Shown here: piece after piece, positions 58,806-64,000 of the stretch
How the letters are laid out: each line of letters begins with the position of its first letter
Position numbering within the stretch: position 1 is the stretch's first letter
Assembly: GCF_019599275.1 (NCBI RefSeq)
Contig: NZ_JAHZTD010000001.1
Location: 186,001-250,000, forward strand
Origin: Hymenobacter sp. HSC-4F20
Lineage (GTDB): Bacteria; Bacteroidota; Bacteroidia; Cytophagales; Hymenobacteraceae
Reading direction: 5' to 3'
Length of the DNA stretch: 64,000 nt
The notes under the pieces: generated by a model
Databases searched by the model: none
What the model saw: only the letters and a program-made list of their open reading frames with translations
Told to the model about the DNA's origin: nothing
Position numbers and translations under genes: made by a program

Positions 58806-61436
58806 CTAGTCGATGGCCCGGATGGTGGCGGCCCCCACGGCCTCGCGCCGTACAGTGCCGGGCTGGCCGCTGTACTCAATCAGGCTGGCACCCACGGCAT
58901 CGGCTTCCAGCTCGTCGGTTACCCGTACCCGCACCTTGCTGGCACCAATGGCATTTATGTCGGCGCGCTTAGCGGTGAAATCGGCCGCAGCCACCTCGCA
59001 GGCGCCGGCACCCTCTACGTGCAGGTTCTCAGCGCTGCCTTGCAGGGCCACCTGGCAACCGCCGGCCAGTTCCAGCCGCAACTCCTGCAACTGGCCCTCG
59101 AGGCGGAGCTGGCTGCCCCCGGCCTGCTGCACACGCAGGTCGCCGGAGTTAAAGCCACTGACTTGCCCGCGGGCGCCGCCCACCAGCCCCAACTCGTTTA
59201 GCTCGGGCAGCTCAATAGTCAGCAGTACCTCTTCCGAAGAGCCGCGCCGTGAGTCGAACAGGTTGCGGTTGCGGGGGCTGATGGTCAGTTCCTGGCCGTC
59301 GCGCTCCACCTTGAGGTCGCGCAGGGCCCGGCCGCTGCCGGCGGCCCGCACACTGTAGCTGCTGCCCTGGCGCACAATCACCCGGTAGGGGCCCACAATG
59401 CTGACGCGGGTGAAATCGGCTTCCTCAAAGCGCTGCCGCTCGGAGCCGTAGGAGTTTTCATCGGTGCTGAACGACTCTACCGGACCGAAGTCAAGGGTAA
59501 CGTCCGAATCGGCCCGGCCGGCGTCGTAGTCTTCACTCCCGTCCTCGGCGTCCTGGTCTTCGGAACCACCCCGCAGGTCTTTGTCCATGCAGCTGATGCA
59601 CTCAATCTTGCTACCCCGCAGGCGGTACGAGAAGTTTTCGGGGTGGTAGGGGGCCCGGCTATTCACGTAGTCCTCGTCATTGAGCCAGTTGGCAAACTCC
59701 TCCGTCATGCGGAAGGTGCGGTTGCGAGGCATGAGCAGGCGCAGGCTCACTTCCTGGTCGCGGAATTTGGCGCCGGGCTGAAACGTGTAGTGGTCGTCGA
59801 TGCTGAGCGTGGAGTCGTTGGGAATGCGCAGGTTGTGCAGGATGGAGGTAGCAGCCGTGCGGCGGGCCAGCGAGTCGGTGGGGCCCTTGGCCGAGATGAT
59901 TCGCTCCAGGCGTACGGGCTGAGTGCTATCTACGGCAATCAGATCCAGGTCTAGCCACTCGCCGCTGTTCAACTGGCGGCGCTCCAGTACCAGGGCGGGC
60001 GTCGTCAGGGTGGTCAGGTTGGTGGTTTGGGTGATTTCTGCCTCGTGCTGGAACTCCCGCGCCATGCGGGTGCCGGCCACCGAGCTGCCTACCACGCCCA
60101 ACAGCCAGAGCCCGAGCAGGCTAAGCGAGGCCGTGCGGTTGAGGATCGTGCGGCGCAGTAGCAACCCCAGGCCCGAAAGCAGCAGGGCCAGCGCCGGAAT
60201 AGCCGTGAGCAGGTAGAAGCTCAGCACCGCCAGCGGCGAAATGTCATTGAAGAGCACGAAAGGCTGCAGTGGGCCGAAATCGAGGTTGTCGGAGGCGGAA
60301 ATCACGCCCAGGCCCACGCCCATCATAATGGTGCTGGCCAGCAGCCACCCAAAGCCCGTGAGAACCAGAATACCCCCGGCTACTACCCGGATGGCCGAGC
60401 CCAGAAAGTTAATCAGCGGCCGGATGTTCTGAAAGAAGTTCTCTAGGAAGGTGCCAACGGGCCGGTTATTGGCCGGAGCATCCTCCGAACCAGCCGCATA
60501 TGGATTATTGCGCAGGTTGTTATCCAGGGCGGAAAGAGTCACTGCGTCGCCGCGCATGCGGAGCTTGTCGGAGGCGGTTTTCGCCTCCGGCAAGAGAATC
60601 CACAGGATGATGTAGAGCGGGAAGGCAAAGCCCCCGGCAAATAGCCCCACGATGAACAGAATCCGAATCAAGACGACATCGACCTTGAAGTAGGCCGCCA
60701 GCCCCGAGGATACGCCCCCGATTTTACCGGTATCCGTGTCGCGGTACAGCTTTTTGAATACCGGGTCCTCCTCAGAGGGAGTGGCATCGTAGCGGACGGG
60801 CAACACAACCCACAGAATGATGTAAGTCAGAACGGATATGACTGGCAGCTTCTCGCTGAAGTTATCCAGCGGCGTGCTGTCGAACAGAATCGGAAACACA
60901 ATGAGCAGGGCCAGAAAGCCCAGCCGGATCCAGAGCGGATTAACGGCGAAGTAGCGGGCAATACCGGCGGCCACACCCGCAATTTTGCGGTTGTTCATGT
61001 CGCGGTATAAGCGTTGGGTGCCTTCGGGCTCGGCCGTGCCGGTAGCGCCACTGGCACCGGCCGCGCCGGCCGAGTAGCGGCTGCTGCTGGAGCGGGGGCC
61101 GGTGTAGGTGCCCTGGGCCGAGCCCGTGGCTACGGCTTCCGCCAGGATTTCCTCATCGTCCTCGGCCTCGTCGGCGGTCTGGAAGTCGCTTACCCGGCCC
61201 ATTTTGGCGGTCATGGCTTCCACATCTTCCAGCGTGATGACCTGTTTGAGGCCCGAGAGACGGGCGGCGAACAGCTCGGCAATGCGGCCTTCAATGTCGG
61301 CCACGATTTCCTCGTGACCCCGGTAGCCGCTGAAGTGGGCTTTCACTTCCGCCAGGTAGCGGCTGAGCACGTCGTAGCCATCTTCCTCAATGTGGAAGAT
61401 CATGCCCTGAAGGTTGATGCTGATGTTCTTTTTCAT
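58806..61436 (-). CDS. Large PspC-domain membrane protein with C-terminal GIN (DUF2807) domain
   Basis: An 876-residue inner-membrane protein. After a cytosolic start (MKKNISINLQGMIFHIEEDG, LSRYLAEVKAHFSGYRG) two PspC modules follow at about 142-213 (LYRDMNNRKIAGVAAGIARY) and 230-283 (LYRDTDTGKIGGVSSGLAAY). Further helices run to about 460. A periplasmic part ends in a beta-helical GIN/DUF2807-type domain at about 670-876 (FTRVSIVGPYRVIVRQGSSY, repeated LxVxxAGxxxLxLxG patterns). ATG 61436 is chosen over 61457. It lies 48 bases downstream of a padR gene and is likely controlled by it. Role in envelope stress is inferred. Confidence 0.9.
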   Translation of the reverse strand: MKKNISINLQGMIFHIEEDGYDVLSRYLAEVKAHFSGYRGHEEIVADIEGRIAELFAARLSGLKQVITLEDVEAMTAKMGRVSDFQTADEAEDDEEILAEAVATGSAQGTYTGPRSSSSRYSAGAAGASGATGTAEPEGTQRLYRDMNNRKIAGVAAGIARYFAVNPLWIRLGFLALLIVFPILFDSTPLDNFSEKLPVISVLTYIILWVVLPVRYDATPSEEDPVFKKLYRDTDTGKIGGVSSGLAAYFKVDVVLIRILFIVGLFAGGFAFPLYIILWILLPEAKTASDKLRMRGDAVTLSALDNNLRNNPYAAGSEDAPANNRPVGTFLENFFQNIRPLINFLGSAIRVVAGGILVLTGFGWLLASTIMMGVGLGVISASDNLDFGPLQPFVLFNDISPLAVLSFYLLTAIPALALLLSGLGLLLRRTILNRTASLSLLGLWLLGVVGSSVAGTRMAREFQHEAEITQTTNLTTLTTPALVLERRQLNSGEWLDLDLIAVDSTQPVRLERIISAKGPTDSLARRTAATSILHNLRIPNDSTLSIDDHYTFQPGAKFRDQEVSLRLLMPRNRTFRMTEEFANWLNDEDYVNSRAPYHPENFSYRLRGSKIECISCMDKDLRGGSEDQDAEDGSEDYDAGRADSDVTLDFGPVESFSTDENSYGSERQRFEEADFTRVSIVGPYRVIVRQGSSYSVRAAGSGRALRDLKVERDGQELTISPRNRNLFDSRRGSSEEVLLTIELPELNELGLVGGARGQVSGFNSGDLRVQQAGGSQLRLEGQLQELRLELAGGCQVALQGSAENLHVEGAGACEVAAADFTAKRADINAIGASKVRVRVTDELEADAVGASLIEYSGQPGTVRREAVGAATIRAID

Positions 61437-61484
61437 CTCAGTGCTGCAACAATTCAAGTATAACTGGAAGGTGGAAAGCGGCCA

Positions 61485-61850
61485 CTACAGCAGCGTTTCC
61501 GCGGGAGCCGCCCCGGCCGCGTGCGGCCGCTGCCGGATGATGCGGATGGAATCCTGGACTTCTTCCCAGGTTAGGCGCAACTGGTGCAGGAACTCCTGGC
61601 CGGCGGCGGTGAGCGTGTAGTACTTGCGGGGAGGGCCACTGGTAGATTCTTTCCAGGTGTAGTCCAGCAGGCCCGCGTTCTTGAGGCGCGTCAGCAGCGG
61701 GTAGAGCGTTCCTTCCACCACAATCATGCGGGCTGAAGTAAGCTCTTCGAGCATGTCCGACGCATACACCTCTCCGCGGGCAATGATTTCCAGGATGCAG
61801 AACTCCAGGATGCCCTTCCGCATCTGCACTTGGGTGTTCTCGACTTTCAT
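61485..61850 (-). CDS. PadR family transcriptional regulator
   Basis: A 121-residue winged-helix repressor: MRKGILEFCILEIIARGEVY, ASDMLEELTSARMIVVEGTL, YPLLTRLKNAGLLDYTWKES, and PPRKYYTLTAAGQEFL (the wing), then a short dimerisation helix. Such regulators usually control a neighbouring membrane gene. It heads the operon with the PspC-domain gene. Two AAGGTACT direct repeats overlap its promoter and may be its operator. The inducer is unknown. Confidence 0.94.
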   Translation of the reverse strand: MKVENTQVQMRKGILEFCILEIIARGEVYASDMLEELTSARMIVVEGTLYPLLTRLKNAGLLDYTWKESTSGPPRKYYTLTAAGQEFLHQLRLTWEEVQDSIRIIRQRPHAAGAAPAETLL

Positions 61851-61881
61851 GGGCTGAGGCAGATATCGGTGAAGAATGAGT

Positions 61882-61912
61882 CAAATGTAAGTAAAGGTAC
61901 TATGTAACACAA
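61882..61912 (-). promoter_or_regulatory. Promoter: TTG-N20-TACATTTG for padR-pspC
   Basis: On the minus strand TTG (61912-61910) and TACATTTG (61889-61882) are 20 bases apart. The leader to the padR ATG is about 30 bases. Confidence 0.65.
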
Positions 61913-61918
61913 GGTACT
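61894..61918 (-). promoter_or_regulatory. Candidate PadR operator: two AAGGTACT repeats
   Basis: AAGGTACT (AGTACCTT on the minus strand) occurs at 61894-61901 and 61911-61918, 17 bases apart. The first lies inside the -33/-7 spacer and the second overlaps the -33 TTG. That placement fits repression of padR by its own product. Confidence 0.45.
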
Positions 61919-62298
61919 TGGTAAAAATAATTTTGGTTGCGCTGGATGCCTGACTTTTTATGAGCTTCCGGTCTTTCCCGCCTGACTGCTACCGCGCTAG
62001 CATTCCTAGAAAGCAGAGGATTCGCTTGAAATGTCCGGGGATGCTGTCAGCAATAAGTCTCCGTTAGGCCGTCACCTGCTGCTTCGCGGTGCGGAATAGC
62101 GGTCCGGACCGGTGCGGGCGAGTAGCCCCGGGCAGGGTAGGAGAAAGGCTGCGCGTATTCGGCCCTGGCAAAGCGCAAGGTTTTTAGCGGCTGAAAATCA
62201 GGGTTAACCGAGAAGTACAATCCGCCTCGCACTATAAATGAGTATCTTGCGTTGCTGCCGCGTCAACCTTTTTCCTGATCCTATCCGATTTACTTTCT

Positions 62299-63396
62299 AT
62301 GCCGCATTTTTCCCGTTGCGCTGCCCTGCTGCTGGGCGTGGGCCTGAGCGTCGGGGCCCTGGTGCCCGCGCTGGCGCAAACCAAGACGCCGAAATACAGC
62401 AACGAGTTTCTCAATATTGGCGTGGGCGGTCGGGCCCTGGGCATGGGCAAGGTGCAAGTGAGCCTGGCCGATGACGCCACGGCCGGCTACTGGAACCCAG
62501 CGGGGCTGGCCAGCCAGAAAACCAAGTACGATGCCGCCCTGATGCACTCCGAGCTGTTTTCGGGCATCGTGAAAAACGACTACGCGGCCTTCTCCCTGAA
62601 GCTCGACGACAAAAGCGCCATCGGGGCCAGTGTTGTGCGCCTGGGGGTGGATGACATTGCCGATACCCGCGCCCTGGTCAACGAGTACGGCTACATCAAC
62701 TACGATAATATCCGCTACTTCTCGGTCGCCGACTACGCCGTGCTGCTTTCTTACGCCCGTCAGCTCGGCAGTATTGAGGGGTTGCAGGTAGGGGCCAACG
62801 CCAAAGTTATCTACCGCAATATTGGCTCCTTCGCCAATGCCTGGGGCTTCGGGGTAGATGCCGGCGTGCAGTACCAGCGCAACAACTGGCGCCTGGCTCT
62901 GATGGCCCGCGACATTACTACTACCTATAATGCCTGGACCATTCATCCGGAGGAGTTTGAGGGCTCGGCCAACGCCCTGGACCCCCTGCCCAAAAACAGC
63001 ACGGAAATTACCCTGCCGCTCTTTGTGCTGGGCGCCAGCCGCCTCGTGCAGCTGCCCGGCGAGTTCACTGCCCTCGGCGCCCTGGACCTGGAGCTGAGCA
63101 CCGACGGGCAGCGCAACACGCTGCTCTCATCGAAAGCCGTGAGCCTGGACCCCCGGGCCGGCCTGGAGCTGGGCTACAAGCAGCTGGTGTATCTGCGCGG
63201 CGGGGTGGGCAATGCCCAGCAGGTGCAGTCCTTTACCGGCAAGGAGCAGTGGAAGGTGCAACCCAGCCTAGGGGTAGGGCTGGCCCTCAGCGGCCTGCGG
63301 CTGGATATGGCCCTCTCGCGCATGGCCGTCGAGAAGCTGGGGCAACAGTCGCAACCCACGTCCATTATCGTTTCACTGGGCTACGGCTTTAAATAG
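62299..63396 (+). CDS. Type IX secretion outer-membrane barrel, PorV2-like
   Basis: A 365-residue outer-membrane beta-barrel of the PorV/PorQ/UPF0164 family; signal peptide to about residue 26 (SVGALVPALAQ). The opening FLNIGVGGRALGMGKVQVSL with DDATAGYWNPAGLA is the family hallmark. The protein ends with strand PTSIIVSLGYGF and a C-terminal aromatic, typical for barrel assembly. Its partner, a PorU2-like gene, starts 52 bases later. This pairing defines the putative PorV2/PorU2 branch of T9SS attachment machinery. Confidence 0.9.
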   Translation: MPHFSRCAALLLGVGLSVGALVPALAQTKTPKYSNEFLNIGVGGRALGMGKVQVSLADDATAGYWNPAGLASQKTKYDAALMHSELFSGIVKNDYAAFSLKLDDKSAIGASVVRLGVDDIADTRALVNEYGYINYDNIRYFSVADYAVLLSYARQLGSIEGLQVGANAKVIYRNIGSFANAWGFGVDAGVQYQRNNWRLALMARDITTTYNAWTIHPEEFEGSANALDPLPKNSTEITLPLFVLGASRLVQLPGEFTALGALDLELSTDGQRNTLLSSKAVSLDPRAGLELGYKQLVYLRGGVGNAQQVQSFTGKEQWKVQPSLGVGLALSGLRLDMALSRMAVEKLGQQSQPTSIIVSLGYGFK

Positions 63397-63448
63397 CCGG
63401 TCCCTGGCCCCGAATCTATCTACCTAGTACGTAGTTAACGTTTTTCGT

Positions 63449-64000
63449 ATGACACAAGCTTACCAGAAGCAATGGTGGCTATCCTTTCTACTTATAGTGC
63501 TTAGCATTGCCACGGGGCGGGCCCAGTCTGGCCCCTACGGCAACGAGTGGATTGTGCCCGGTCAGCAGTACTATAAAGTGAAAGTAGCCCGTGACGGGCT
63601 CTACCGCCTCGACTACCAGTACCTGCAGCGGGCAGGCATTACCGGCGTCAGCCCGCAGCGCCTGCAACTCTGGCGCCGCGGCCGGCAGGTAGCCATTCAC
63701 GTGGGCGGCAACCAGTCGACGCTGGATCAGTCGAGCTTTATTGAGTTTTTTGGGCAGCGTAACGACGGCACCCTCGACCGGGGTATGTTTAAGAATGCCG
63801 ACGATAATCCCCAGCCCTACTACAGCCTCTTTACCGATACAGCCGCCTACTTCCTGACGTGGTCCAGCTCCGCCCAGGGACTGCGCATGGCCCAGACTAA
63901 CCCCGCGCCCACGGCCGCCCCGCATACCCGGCGCCTGCGCCAGCCCCTGCGCGTGTTCACCGACGCCTACAACGTTATCAACGACGAAACCAACGTGTAC
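63449..64000 (+). CDS. Type IX secretion sortase PorU2-like (3' end cut off)
   Basis: The first 184 codons of a gene that runs out of the window. Signal peptide (WWLSFLLIVLSIATGRAQ) then YGNEWIVPGQQYYKVKVARD and GLYRLDYQYLQRAGITGV. RRLQLW-like and FIEFFGQRNDGTLDRGMFKN follow, the conserved N-terminal domain of PorU/PorU2. The gingipain-like C25 catalytic domain expected in the full protein lies beyond the edge. It is the likely operon partner of the PorV2-like gene. Confidence 0.9.
   Translation, partial: MTQAYQKQWWLSFLLIVLSIATGRAQSGPYGNEWIVPGQQYYKVKVARDGLYRLDYQYLQRAGITGVSPQRLQLWRRGRQVAIHVGGNQSTLDQSSFIEFFGQRNDGTLDRGMFKNADDNPQPYYSLFTDTAAYFLTWSSSAQGLRMAQTNPAPTAAPHTRRLRQPLRVFTDAYNVINDETNVY

Larger units (their letters stand above)
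61851..62298. other. Intergenic region between padR and porV2
   Basis: About 450 bases between divergent genes. The padR promoter and repeats occupy 61882-61918. The rest, up to the porV2 ATG at 62299, holds no gene I accept and no strong hairpin. No clear -7 element was found for porV2. Confidence 0.4.

Noticed and set aside
62047..62232. Minus-strand 61-codon frame between padR and porV2
   Set aside because: No motif, no promoter, Pro/Arg-rich random-looking translation.

Overview
The window looks like a chromosomal segment of a high-GC Bacteroidota, most likely Hymenobacter or a close relative in the Cytophagales. Four signs support this. Bacteroidota-type promoters (TTG, about 19 bp, TAnnTTTG) recur upstream of genes. 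Type IX secretion (T9SS) parts and a T9SS C-terminal sorting domain are present. The curli genes are of the Bacteroidota type. Several families are typical of the phylum (DUF4296, DUF1573, DUF2911, PorV2/PorU2). I see no rRNA, tRNA, CRISPR array, transposase or phage gene. The taxonomic call is inference from gene content.

Layout. 0-10 kb: a truncated TPR/histidine kinase, a RecD-like helicase, a DUF1573 protein, a DUF423 protein, a YggS-type PLP protein, a short bat-like locus (DUF58, membrane protein, VWA), a DUF4296 lipoprotein, CsaA and a DUF922 protease-like protein. 10.4-15.5 kb: a leftward cassette of egtB, egtD, a PLP aminotransferase-fold enzyme and a MATE transporter, which suggests ergothioneine synthesis and possibly export. 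15.8-23.6 kb: a KGG stress peptide, MenC, an aspartyl protease with a PDZ domain, an acyltransferase, an esterase, a phasin-like protein and a UbiB-family kinase. 23.7-24.8 kb: poorly recognisable ORFs. 24.9-31.2 kb: a phosphohexomutase, an amino-acid permease, an SsuD-like monooxygenase flanked by two large palindromic elements, and HppD.

31.4-41.8 kb: small proteins including two DUF952 paralogues, a DUF2911 protein, an Uup-like ABC-F ATPase, a GT-C-like membrane protein, glutamate racemase, and a lipoprotein/ATP-grasp pair resembling YgiB/YgiC. 42.0-48.7 kb: an extended curli locus (csgE, csgF, csgG with a C-terminal barrel-like extension, two curlin-repeat proteins, a CsgH-like chaperone and a beta-propeller lipoprotein). 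49.3-52.4 kb: a 1045-residue T9SS-exported repeat protein. 53.0-55.7 kb: an isc cluster (iscS, iscU, an unknown gene, iscA). 55.8-58.3 kb: methylmalonyl-CoA epimerase, TsaC and a CCA-adding enzyme. 58.8-61.9 kb: a PadR regulator and a large PspC/GIN membrane protein. 62.3 kb to the end: PorV2 and the start of PorU2.

Cell-surface work links several blocks. Curli fibres, a T9SS cargo protein and T9SS outer-membrane parts lie within about 22 kb, alongside several lipoproteins. Intergenic DNA is rich in long, often perfect inverted repeats. Many are bidirectional terminators between convergent genes. Others (28.4, 29.9, 52.9 and 58.4 kb) are unusually long or clustered and are the least explained part of the window.
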